A stretch of DNA of 18,304 bases from Thermoplasmata archaeon (GTDB lineage Archaea > Thermoplasmatota > Thermoplasmata > Thermoplasmatales > Thermoplasmataceae). Shown here one piece after another: positions 6,515-12,496 of this stretch. The stretch is taken from NCBI GenBank assembly GCA_021816385.1, contig JAKAYJ010000006.1:1-18304 (forward strand). The letters are read 5' to 3'. Within the stretch, counting starts at the first letter, position 1, and every line of letters begins with the position of its first letter. The notes under the pieces were generated by a model. It was not told the DNA's origin and did not search any database. It was given only the letters and a program-made list of their open reading frames with translations. Position numbers and translations under genes: made by a program.

Positions 6515-8482
6515 TTACTGGAACTTGTATTCTGGTTTCCTTTTCTGGACGAATGCAGATATTCCCTCCATGAAATCCTTGGAATTATATAAATTTCCCA
6601 TGGCTATGGATTCCATTTCAAGGCCGACGTCCGATGGTACCTCTGATCCCTTGTATATCAACTTCTTTGAGAGGGCTGCTGCTATGGGTGATATCTTTTC
6701 GCTCAGTTCAGTCGCAAATTCCATGGTCTTCTGCTTAAGTTCCTCTTTCGGATACAGCCTTGACACTATCCCATAGTCGCGAGCAACTTCACCTGTAAAT
6801 CTCTCTCCCGTTAGGATGAGATATGAAGCCCTTGACATGCCGATAAGTTTTGCAAGTTTCTGGCTTCCACTCCAACCAGGCAGCAGGCCAATTGTCGTTT
6901 CAGGAAATCCTATCACGCATTCGCTGTGTGAAACCCGTATATCACAGTTGAGGGACAGTTCAAATCCCCCACCAAGAACATATCCTCTCATTTCTGCAAT
7001 AACAATCTTTGGAATTTCAGATAGTTTCCTGAATATTCTCTGACCCTTTCTAGAATGTTCCATGAATTCCATGAAATCAGGTATGAACTGTGTAAGCTCC
7101 GCTCCAGCAGAAAATACATTTTCATTTCCAGCAATGACAATAACAAAAACCTCCCTGTCGTTCCATAGCCTGTCAATAACTTCATTCAATTCGTCCAGGA
7201 CATTTGTGTTAAGGAGATTGTTCTTTCCATTATTCAGCTCGATCCTTGCAACCTTCCCGGTTCTTATGACATTGAGAAGTTTTCCCTCTTCCTTTATTGA
7301 ATTCCTGGAAGCTGAAGCACTCTTCAGTTTTCCATCCATTGCCTCCTTCATTCTGCCATCTTCAATGGACCTGGCAGGCTTGAATACATCTGCCCCAAAA
7401 TTCTCATATAACTGGGTCAGTTTATCCTTCACTTCCTTGTTAGAAAGGCCCTTTGCCACGGAAACTGGCCCGAATGGCCTGTTCATCCCGAGGCAGAACC
7501 CCTTCTCAATATCGTCCGGGCTTGCCACCCCTTCTTCTATAAGCTTCACTGCCTCATTGATTTCCAGGCAGAAAACATCAAGTAACTCAACCTTCGAGGA
7601 TGGATTAGCCTTAGGTATCTGTGCCTTTCCGTCTTTCCATTTGTAAAATCCCTCTCCTGTCTTAATTCCCAGCCTGTTCTCTTTGACCATCTTTAATGGT
7701 ATGGTTGTCTTTCCGTATGCACTCGATAGTGTTTTGCTGTAGTAATCCAGGGAATGCAATACTGTATCAATTCCAACGTAGTCCATAAGTTCGTAGGGTC
7801 CCATGGGTAAGGCCTGGCTTTTCGCAAATGCATCAATTGCTTCAGGAGAATCTATATTTTTCTCAAGTAGAAGAATGAAATAAAGTGACTCCGGTGCACT
7901 GATCCTGTTTACGACAAATCCTGCAGTATCCCTGAATACTTTAATTGGCTCTTTGCCAATCTTCTTTGAAAAGTTAAACACTTCCTGAAAGTTTTCTTCG
8001 GATGATTTTTCTCCCTTAATAACCTCAACAAGCTTCATCATGACTGGCGGATTGAAGAAATGCATACCAACAAGCCTCTCCGGTCTTTTAAGCATACCCG
8101 CTATCTCTGTTATCCTTATGTTTGAGGTATTGGTCGCCAGGATCGCATCATGTTCTGCAAACTTTTCCACAGAATTGAAAACCTCTTCCTTCAGTTCCGG
8201 AATTTCAGGGACTGCCTCTATCACAAGCTGTGATCCCTTCAGCGAAGCCTCCATTTCCCTGTGGAATGTGATTCTTTCCATCACATGGTTCTGCTCTTCT
8301 CCCTTCAGCTTTCCTGCCTTTACAAGTCTTGCTAGACTCTTTTCTATACCTGCTTTTCCCTTCTCGAGTGCATCAGGAAAACTGTCAAACAGGTTCACCC
8401 TGAAGCCTGCCGTGGCAATAACCTGTGCTATTCCACTTCCCATCAACCCTGAGCCTATGACTGTTACCTGCTTAATTTCCAT
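6515..8482 (-). CDS. 3-hydroxyacyl-CoA dehydrogenase / enoyl-CoA hydratase fusion
   Basis: Bifunctional beta-oxidation-type enzyme, 655 residues, with the dehydrogenase first and the hydratase second. This is the archaeal/actinobacterial single-chain order, opposite to bacterial FadB. Dehydrogenase half: NAD-binding GSGLMG (10-15) with acidic D33, TNTSNI (118-122), catalytic H141 in GMHFFNPP, and the C-terminal TGEGFYKW (275-282). Hydratase half, from about residue 408: oxyanion-hole FSAGAE (457-462), G504-G506 and both acid/base glutamates E508 (GGGFELS) and E528 (GFPETTIGL). Both active sites therefore look intact. It interconverts enoyl-CoA, 3-hydroxyacyl-CoA and 3-oxoacyl-CoA. It follows the SCP2 gene by 4 nt. 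AGGAAGTGAT, overlapping the SCP2 stop, is a near-perfect SD, so the two form an operon transcribed from 8843-8849. No thiolase or acyl-CoA dehydrogenase is in the window. Confidence 0.95.
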   Translation of the reverse strand: MEIKQVTVIGSGLMGSGIAQVIATAGFRVNLFDSFPDALEKGKAGIEKSLARLVKAGKLKGEEQNHVMERITFHREMEASLKGSQLVIEAVPEIPELKEEVFNSVEKFAEHDAILATNTSNIRITEIAGMLKRPERLVGMHFFNPPVMMKLVEVIKGEKSSEENFQEVFNFSKKIGKEPIKVFRDTAGFVVNRISAPESLYFILLLEKNIDSPEAIDAFAKSQALPMGPYELMDYVGIDTVLHSLDYYSKTLSSAYGKTTIPLKMVKENRLGIKTGEGFYKWKDGKAQIPKANPSSKVELLDVFCLEINEAVKLIEEGVASPDDIEKGFCLGMNRPFGPVSVAKGLSNKEVKDKLTQLYENFGADVFKPARSIEDGRMKEAMDGKLKSASASRNSIKEEGKLLNVIRTGKVARIELNNGKNNLLNTNVLDELNEVIDRLWNDREVFVIVIAGNENVFSAGAELTQFIPDFMEFMEHSRKGQRIFRKLSEIPKIVIAEMRGYVLGGGFELSLNCDIRVSHSECVIGFPETTIGLLPGWSGSQKLAKLIGMSRASYLILTGERFTGEVARDYGIVSRLYPKEELKQKTMEFATELSEKISPIAAALSKKLIYKGSEVPSDVGLEMESIAMGNLYNSKDFMEGISAFVQKRKPEYKFQ

Positions 8483-8486
8483 AAAA

Positions 8487-8822
8487 TCACTTCCTGAGTT
8501 TCTTGACGAGGCCAGTCATCTTCGTTGCGCTCATGAGATCTCCTGATATCTTGATTTTTCCTGTCATGTATGACATGACTGGATCAATTGTGCCATTGAA
8601 AAGACTCAGAAGTGTTTCCTCCTTCCCACTGATTGTTGCCGTGGGTGCCTGGTCCGTTCCCTTATTGAACGTAACTTCACCTTTGGTAACTTTCACATAA
8701 TAAGCCTCACCATCTGTGGGGGCAAACTGGAAGGTTTTTTCCATGGTGGCTATCTCCTTCTTAACATCCTCATCATTTCCATATTTATCCAACATCTGTT
8801 TTAAAACATCGCCTGAAGACAT
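8487..8822 (-). CDS. SCP2 sterol-binding-domain protein
   Basis: Stand-alone sterol carrier protein 2-like domain, 111 residues, cytosolic, no signal peptide. The family pattern is clear in the second half: ATISGKEETLLSLFNGTIDPVMSYMTGKIKISGDLMSATKM (about residues 62-102). Such domains make a hydrophobic tunnel that holds acyl chains or acyl-CoA. As the first gene before the hydroxyacyl-CoA dehydrogenase/hydratase fusion, with a 4-nt gap, it probably binds or presents the fatty acyl-CoA used by that enzyme; this is inference from context. The start ATG (complement of 8820-8822) is about 24 nt from a TATA box, so the operon mRNA is probably leaderless. Confidence 0.87.
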   Translation of the reverse strand: MSSGDVLKQMLDKYGNDEDVKKEIATMEKTFQFAPTDGEAYYVKVTKGEVTFNKGTDQAPTATISGKEETLLSLFNGTIDPVMSYMTGKIKISGDLMSATKMTGLVKKLRK

Positions 8823-8842
8823 GGATTATAATGATAAGGCGT

Positions 8843-8849
8843 ATTATAT
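8843..8849 (-). promoter_or_regulatory. TATA box of the SCP2-HAD/ECH operon
   Basis: ATATAAT on the minus strand, centred about 24 nt from the SCP2 ATG at 8822. It predicts a leaderless transcript. Confidence 0.55.
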
Positions 8850-8883
8850 GTTTATTGGTATTATTTATATTGTTTGGGTATAT

Positions 8884-8890
8884 AAAAAAA
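8884..8890 (-). terminator. T7 terminator after the PDO gene
   Basis: TTTTTTT on the minus strand begins 4 nt past the TAA of the PDO gene (8895-8897). It lies ahead of the separate SCP2 promoter, so the two leftward genes are likely independent transcripts. Confidence 0.5.
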
Positions 8891-8894
8891 GGGA

Positions 8895-9554
8895 TTATTG
8901 GGCTTGTGCAGCAGAAAATAGAACCTGATCGAGAAAGATCTCCTCAGGCTGTGCTCCTATTATTGGTTCATCCAAATTGCTTATGGTTGTGTGTGGCACA
9001 CTTGAAACTGCAGCAGCTTCTGCTTCTTCCTCAAATTCATACGATTCAACCATATCTCCTGTAATATTCGGATTCACCAGGGCAAAATTATGTGCCATTC
9101 TAACTGCTGAAGGACAGTATGGACACGTTGGTGTTATGAACACTCTTATGCTTACAGGTTTCTCAATCGTTTTTAATTTCTCGATTGTGCTCTCCCTGAG
9201 TTCTATCTTTCCATTGGAGAATGTTTCTATATCCTCAATTATTGATCTGAACTCGTAACCTGATGGAATGCCGAAATACCTTACATTACCATTTTGGAAC
9301 CTGTTTGAAAACAGTATGACCACCGGTGCTTTTTCTATCTTGTATTTCTTCGAATCCTCATCTCCCAGTTCATGAATTTCTACCTTAACCTTATCGGTTA
9401 TCTCTGCAATCTCCCTCATTAGCTGTTCTGTATCATTGCAGTACTGGCAGGATTTATTGTCATCCTTGAAGACCTTGATTATAACTTCATCTTCCATGGT
9501 AGTCGAAAACTGTTCCTTTAACTTTGTTCTGTACTCATCATTTATTAATTGCAT
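8895..9554 (-). CDS. Protein disulfide oxidoreductase (double thioredoxin/glutaredoxin fold, PDO)
   Basis: Cytosolic thiol-disulfide oxidoreductase with two tandem thioredoxin-fold units, 219 residues. The N-terminal unit has C36-Q-Y-C39 and its cis-proline loop at A76-P77. The C-terminal unit has C144-P-Y-C147 and cis-Pro in VPHTT (P187). The CQYC plus CPYC arrangement is that of archaeal PDOs such as the Pyrococcus furiosus protein. These enzymes make or shuffle intracellular disulfides and can couple to thioredoxin-reductase-like flavoproteins. A longer frame back to 9623 exists, but I start at the ATG at 9554. A TATA box is 25 nt upstream of it, within the extension, and the family begins with this helix. 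A 10-bp palindrome adjoins the TATA box. Confidence 0.92.
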   Translation of the reverse strand: MQLINDEYRTKLKEQFSTTMEDEVIIKVFKDDNKSCQYCNDTEQLMREIAEITDKVKVEIHELGDEDSKKYKIEKAPVVILFSNRFQNGNVRYFGIPSGYEFRSIIEDIETFSNGKIELRESTIEKLKTIEKPVSIRVFITPTCPYCPSAVRMAHNFALVNPNITGDMVESYEFEEEAEAAAVSSVPHTTISNLDEPIIGAQPEEIFLDQVLFSAAQAQ

Positions 9555-9574
9555 GTTTAATGCATCGTGATAAG

Positions 9575-9582
9575 TTATTAAA
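9575..9582 (-). promoter_or_regulatory. TATA box of the PDO gene
   Basis: TTTAATAA on the minus strand is centred about 25 nt from the ATG at 9554. The perfect 10-bp palindrome AAACATGTTT (9581-9590) overlaps its upstream edge, where BRE or a regulator would bind. Confidence 0.5.
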
Positions 9583-9633
9583 ACATGTTTGTAAAAATAA
9601 GAATGTAAATTGGAAATAACCATATTTTATGTA

Positions 9634-9641
9634 TTTTAAAT
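9634..9641 (+). promoter_or_regulatory. Possible TATA box before the small ORF at 9661
   Basis: TTTTAAAT is centred about 24 nt upstream of an ATG at 9661, the same geometry as the other leaderless genes here. The region is AT-rich, so chance matches are likely. Confidence 0.35.
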
Positions 9642-9660
9642 TACATGCTATTCCATATGA

Positions 9661-9756
9661 ATGGCTGAAATGAGACATGAAATACGAACTCATGAAAAAT
9701 ATTCCTATGATTTCTACACTGGCAAGTGTCCGACGGATTGGTTTTTTTTTGTTTAA
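9661..9756 (+). CDS. Possible 31-residue leaderless small protein, or a short RNA
   Basis: An ATG at 9661 opens 31 codons ending at the TAA at 9754-9756. The product begins MAEMRHEIRTHEKYSYDFYT and ends GKCPTDWFFFV. I recognise no family. In support, a TATA-like TTTTAAAT lies 24 nt before the ATG and a T9 tract (9742-9750), encoding the Phe run, could terminate the RNA. The hairpin ACACT-GGCA-AGTGT (9716-9729) precedes it. Against it: the size is near chance level, there is no similar neighbour, and the T tract also belongs to an inverted repeat that probably regulates the next gene. An untranslated short RNA from the same promoter is equally possible. Confidence 0.25.
   Translation: MAEMRHEIRTHEKYSYDFYTGKCPTDWFFFV
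9742..9750 (+). terminator. T9 tract
   Basis: Nine consecutive T residues follow two small dyads, ACACT-GGCA-AGTGT at 9716-9729 and TCCG-A-CGGA at 9729-9737. It would terminate any rightward transcript started near 9660. No recognised gene needs a terminator here. Its last five Ts are part of the inverted repeat at 9746-9778. Confidence 0.35.
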
Positions 9757-9778
9757 ACACAGTCAATTTAAACAAAAA
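9746..9778. promoter_or_regulatory. 12-bp perfect inverted repeat, candidate operator of the MBL-fold gene
   Basis: TTTTTGTTTAAA (9746-9757), a 9-nt spacer, then TTTAAACAAAAA (9767-9778), arms fully complementary. The dyad ends 2 nt before the predicted TATA box at 9780-9787 of the rightward hydrolase gene, so a bound dimer would touch the BRE. The AT-rich arms make an RNA hairpin less attractive than a protein site. Confidence 0.5.
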
Positions 9779-9779
9779 T

Positions 9780-9787
9780 AATTTAAT
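9780..9787 (+). promoter_or_regulatory. TATA box of the MBL-fold hydrolase gene
   Basis: AATTTAAT is centred about 25 nt before the TTG start at 9809. That spacing supports a leaderless transcript beginning at this TTG. GAGGTG at 9789-9794 would then lie upstream of the RNA start. Confidence 0.45.
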
Positions 9788-9808
9788 CGAGGTGTATATC
9801 TCAACGCA

Positions 9809-10456
9809 TTGAAACTCTTGAAGATCAGGAAGATTACAGTCGGCCCACTGATGACTGACTGTTATATACTTTCAAACTCCGGTGAATGTGTTATAGTTGA
9901 TGCAGGAGGAAATCCTGAAAAAATACTGGAAGAACTGGAAAAGTTCAATCTGAAGCCGAAATTTATAATTGCTACGCACGGTCATTTCGATCACTTCATG
10001 TCAGCAAGGGAAATACAGAGAAAGTACGACATTCCTTTCTATATTAACGAAAAGGATACTGAAATGCTGCTGTCAAAAGAATATTCTGCAGATCATTTCA
10101 TAAAGGGATTAAGGACAGAAATTCCGGACAACATTAAAACATTCAGTGATGGGTTCACATTTAAAGTTGGAGATCATCAGTTGAAGATAATGGAGACTCC
10201 CGGGCACACACCTGGAAGTTCCTGTATAATGGGAGACGGTTTTATTCTCACCGGAGACACGTTATTCAGGATGTCCATCGGCCGGATGGATTTCGGAGGA
10301 AACGAGGAAGATATGGTTAGAAGCCTGAAAAAACTTACCCAGATAAAGGAGTCCACAAAAATATATCCGGGTCACGGAGATCCAAGCGATATACGTTATG
10401 AATTACTGAATAATTTTTATTTCCAGAATGTAGCAAACAGGAACAGTCTATATTGA
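9809..10456 (+). CDS. Metallo-beta-lactamase-fold hydrolase (glyoxalase II-like)
   Basis: Binuclear metal hydrolase, 215 residues, cytosolic. The metal ligands are visible: H57, H59, D61 and H62 in THGHFDH, H133 in PGHTPGSSC, D150 in TGDTLF and H189 in YPGHGD. The short, single-domain form resembles archaeal and bacterial proteins annotated as hydroxyacylglutathione hydrolase. Because Thermoplasmatales are not known for glutathione, the natural substrate is probably another thioester, and the name should stay general. No ATG is available: the frame begins at a TTG at 9809, which lies about 25 nt after a TATA box. An alternative SD, GAGGTG, is 14 nt upstream. The strong inverted repeat before the promoter suggests regulated expression. 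Confidence 0.9.
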   Translation: MKLLKIRKITVGPLMTDCYILSNSGECVIVDAGGNPEKILEELEKFNLKPKFIIATHGHFDHFMSAREIQRKYDIPFYINEKDTEMLLSKEYSADHFIKGLRTEIPDNIKTFSDGFTFKVGDHQLKIMETPGHTPGSSCIMGDGFILTGDTLFRMSIGRMDFGGNEEDMVRSLKKLTQIKESTKIYPGHGDPSDIRYELLNNFYFQNVANRNSLY

Positions 10457-10486
10457 GTTAAAATTTTATAAACCTGGGAGTTTGAT

Positions 10487-10506
10487 AAAAGAAGTGGCAA
10501 ATGCCA
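10487..10506 (-). terminator. Hairpin and short T tract after citrate synthase
   Basis: TGGCA-AA-TGCCA (10495-10506) forms a 5-bp stem just beyond the citrate synthase stop. On the minus strand it is followed by TTTT at 10490-10487. A flanking AGTG/CACT pair could lengthen the stem with a bulge. Confidence 0.3.
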
Positions 10507-10508
10507 GT

Positions 10509-11666
10509 TCACTGTCTCTTATCAATTGGTATATATTCAACATCCAGCTTGCCAACATAGTTGTCCAGCGGCCTGAAAAGCCTGTTGTTTTCCCAGTATT
10601 CAAAGAGATGTGCGGTCCATCCAGCCATTCTTGATGCTGCAAATATTGGGGTGAATAGATCGGGTGGGATGTCCATCGCAGTGTAAAGTGGACCGGAAAA
10701 GAAGTCTATATTTGGCCATATTCCCTTGGTCTTGCTCAGTTTTTCTTCCATCAGCTTCTCAGCTCTTATTGCAATTTCAAGCAATTTTTCTATCTGTGGG
10801 TCAGTCGTGGTCTTCATGAAAGACTGAAGATATTTATAGACAACTTTTGCCCTTGGGTCATATGCCTTGTATACCCTGTGCCCAAAACCCATAATCCTCT
10901 GTTTTCCAGCTAGTGCATCCTCTATGTATTTTTCTGTGTTATCGGGTTCTCCTATGGCCTTCATCATGTTCAGTGCTGCCTCATCTGCACCTCCGTGGAG
11001 AGGTCCTCTGAGTGTTGCTATTCCCGCTACAACTGCTGCATAAGTATCTGCCAGTGTTGATCCGGTAACGAGTGTGGAAAAGGTGGATGCATTACTGCCG
11101 TGTTCTGCATGGAGTATGAACATCAGATCAATCAGTTTTGCGGATTCTTTGTCAGGTCTTTTTCCTGTTAGCATATAGAGAAAATTGGATGAATGAGATA
11201 ATGACCTGTCAGGGTCAATGAAACCCTTTCCTCTCATGGTCCTTCCAATCATCGCAATGATTGTTGGCAGCTTGGCAATGAGCTTCACTGCTCTTTCAAG
11301 ATTAGCCTCCCTGCTCCTGTCGCTCATATCGTCATCGTATGTTGACAGGGCTGAAACACATGTTCTCAGGACATCATTTGGATGAGCCTTACCGGAATAC
11401 ATCTTTATGATCTCCTTGATTTCACTGGAAACCTCTCTTTCATCTTTCAGTCTAGCATCAAAAACATCCATTTCATGCCTGTTTGGAAGGTGCCCGTAGA
11501 GAAGGAGAAAAGCAACCTCCTCATAATTTGACTTATCTGCCAGAACCTCTATTGGATACCCTCTGTACCACAATTTCCCATTTGTTCCATCAATTTTGCA
11601 CAGTGTTGTATCAGCAATAAAAATACCTTCGAGTCCCTTGCTGATTGTAACTTTTTCGTCTGTCAT
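10509..11666 (-). CDS. gltA: Citrate synthase (2-methylcitrate synthase possible)
   Basis: Condenses acetyl-CoA with oxaloacetate at the entry to the citric acid cycle, 385 residues, the compact archaeal/type I homodimer size. Catalytic residues are present: H189 in HAEHGSNAST, H263 in MGFGHRVYKAYDPRAK and D321 in WPNIDFFSG. Substrate-binding H224 lies in LRGPLHGGADEA, and R365 in FRPL sits in the C-terminal citrate site. Sequence alone does not exclude 2-methylcitrate synthase activity with propionyl-CoA, and no prp genes are adjacent. I start at the ATG at 11666, because AAATAAGT (complement of 11688-11695) is about 25 nt upstream. An in-frame TTG at 11681 would add five residues. The gene is single and convergent with the MBL-fold gene. 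Confidence 0.95.
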   Translation of the reverse strand: MTDEKVTISKGLEGIFIADTTLCKIDGTNGKLWYRGYPIEVLADKSNYEEVAFLLLYGHLPNRHEMDVFDARLKDEREVSSEIKEIIKMYSGKAHPNDVLRTCVSALSTYDDDMSDRSREANLERAVKLIAKLPTIIAMIGRTMRGKGFIDPDRSLSHSSNFLYMLTGKRPDKESAKLIDLMFILHAEHGSNASTFSTLVTGSTLADTYAAVVAGIATLRGPLHGGADEAALNMMKAIGEPDNTEKYIEDALAGKQRIMGFGHRVYKAYDPRAKVVYKYLQSFMKTTTDPQIEKLLEIAIRAEKLMEEKLSKTKGIWPNIDFFSGPLYTAMDIPPDLFTPIFAASRMAGWTAHLFEYWENNRLFRPLDNYVGKLDVEYIPIDKRQ

Positions 11667-11687
11667 ATCCCTATATATCAAAAATAT

Positions 11688-11695
11688 ACTTATTT
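11688..11695 (-). promoter_or_regulatory. TATA box of the citrate synthase gene
   Basis: AAATAAGT on the minus strand is centred about 25 nt from the ATG at 11666, implying a leaderless mRNA. A competing AT-rich match, TATATATAG at 11671-11680, is too close to the ATG. Confidence 0.45.
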
Positions 11696-11733
11696 GTTTG
11701 TCAGGGTTTAATACTCAACATAGGTCAGGTTAT

Positions 11734-11739
11734 AAAAAA
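11734..11739 (-). terminator. T6 terminator after the isochorismatase-fold gene
   Basis: TTTTTT on the minus strand lies 28 nt beyond the TGA at 11768-11770 and before the citrate synthase promoter. Confidence 0.45.
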
Positions 11740-11767
11740 TTAGGGTTGAATGTATATCACTCTATCT

Positions 11768-12346
11768 TCATCTCCAGAGATTCAAAAGTTCATCCTTTGC
11801 AATTACATTGAACATCAGTTCCATATTTTGCAGTGATCTTTCATGAGCTTCCTTGTTTCCGGAAGAAACTGCATCCTTGACAACTACATTGTAGAAACCC
11901 CTGTTTGAACCATCCCTCACGCTTGATTCCACACCGATCTCCGTCGCTATACCAGTGAAAATAAGGGTTTCTATTCCTGCATTCCTCATCATCATCTCAA
12001 AATTTGTTCCTATGAATATGCTTGCAGTATTCTTGTTAAGTACAGTATCAGATTCTCCAGGAGCAATACTAAGTTCAAACATGCTTTTGTCCATGTCCCT
12101 TGGAAACCTCCTTCCAGCTAGTCTTGGGGCAGACTCAAATTTCTCTGGAAGTGGGGTTATCTTTGTGAAGATTACCGGTATAGCCAGTTCGTGTGCCCTT
12201 TTTATTAGTTCGTTGTTATTTTTCATGAATTCATCTTTGTTGAATATTCTTCCAACAAGCATATTCTGCACATCCCATATTATAAGGGCTGAATGCTCAG
12301 GTTTCACTATATCTTTGATTTCTGTATATATTCCCGTTTTACTCAT
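11768..12346 (-). CDS. Isochorismatase-fold hydrolase with Gly in place of the catalytic Cys
   Basis: Alpha/beta protein of the isochorismatase/cysteine hydrolase superfamily, 192 residues. The conserved Asp is D25 in LIIWDVQNM and the conserved Lys is K105 in LNKNTASIFIGTNFE. The nucleophile position is Gly138: the block reads TGIATEIGVESSVRDG, where nicotinamidases and carbamoylsarcosine amidases have Cys before V. True isochorismatases (EntB, PhzD) also have Gly there and do not use covalent catalysis. The fold is clear but the substrate is not, since no chorismate or siderophore genes are nearby. Amidase or nicotinamidase activity by the usual Cys mechanism is unlikely. The start ATG has a TATA-like AAATATA 19-25 nt upstream (complement of 12365-12371). 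The gene is divergent from the debranching-enzyme gene across 150 nt. Confidence 0.85.
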   Translation of the reverse strand: MSKTGIYTEIKDIVKPEHSALIIWDVQNMLVGRIFNKDEFMKNNNELIKRAHELAIPVIFTKITPLPEKFESAPRLAGRRFPRDMDKSMFELSIAPGESDTVLNKNTASIFIGTNFEMMMRNAGIETLIFTGIATEIGVESSVRDGSNRGFYNVVVKDAVSSGNKEAHERSLQNMELMFNVIAKDELLNLWR

Positions 12347-12364
12347 ACTTTCGTATGCATAAAT

Positions 12365-12371
12365 TATATTT
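12365..12371 (-). promoter_or_regulatory. Probable TATA box of the isochorismatase-fold gene
   Basis: AAATATA on the minus strand, centred about 22 nt from the ATG at 12346. This is slightly close for a leaderless start, so the RNA may begin a few nt inside or at the ATG, or the box may extend upstream. Confidence 0.35.
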
Positions 12372-12433
12372 ACTTTTTACCTGTTTTCTTAACTCCAGAG
12401 CAAATTATAGACACAAATCACAATCAACTGCAA

Positions 12434-12461
12434 TGAACTGTTCCGGGAATTGCACAGTTCA
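12434..12461. promoter_or_regulatory. 8-bp perfect inverted repeat, candidate operator of the debranching-enzyme gene
   Basis: TGAACTGT (12434-12441) and ACAGTTCA (12454-12461) are exact complements around a 12-nt spacer. The spacer contains most of a second dyad, TTCC-G-GGAA (12441-12449). The element ends 6 nt before the TATA box at 12468-12474, centred about 50 nt before the expected transcription start. That placement suits an activator, or a repressor blocking TFB. Confidence 0.5.
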
Positions 12462-12467
12462 GTAAAG

Positions 12468-12474
12468 ATTAATT
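12468..12474 (+). promoter_or_regulatory. TATA box of the debranching-enzyme gene
   Basis: ATTAATT is centred 26 nt before the ATG at 12497, pointing to a leaderless mRNA and to that ATG as the start. The upstream in-frame TTG at 12473 would lie within this box. Confidence 0.45.
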
Positions 12475-12496
12475 GCTCTCCTATACTACAGTGATT

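Noticed and set aside
7062..7646. 194-codon open frame antisense to the HAD/ECH fusion
   Set aside because: Its protein is Ser/Phe-rich and low-complexity with no motif. The opposite strand encodes a fully conserved enzyme in the same span.
8040..8546. 168-codon frame antisense to the fusion and SCP2 genes
   Set aside because: It spans the junction of two convincing genes on the other strand and shows no family pattern.
9555..9623. N-terminal extension of PDO by 23 residues
   Set aside because: The extension would cover the TATA box and adds sequence unlike the family. The ATG at 9554 fits promoter spacing.
11703..11750. AGGGTTTAA and AGGGTTGAA near-repeats between citrate synthase and the isochorismatase-fold gene
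   Set aside because: Two imperfect 9-mers in a low-complexity gap, with no array or target-site structure.
12397..12479. AGAGCAA / TTGCTCT inverted repeat spanning the debranching-enzyme promoter
   Set aside because: Only 7 bp with a 69-nt separation and a different centre from the stronger dyad at 12434-12461; likely chance.
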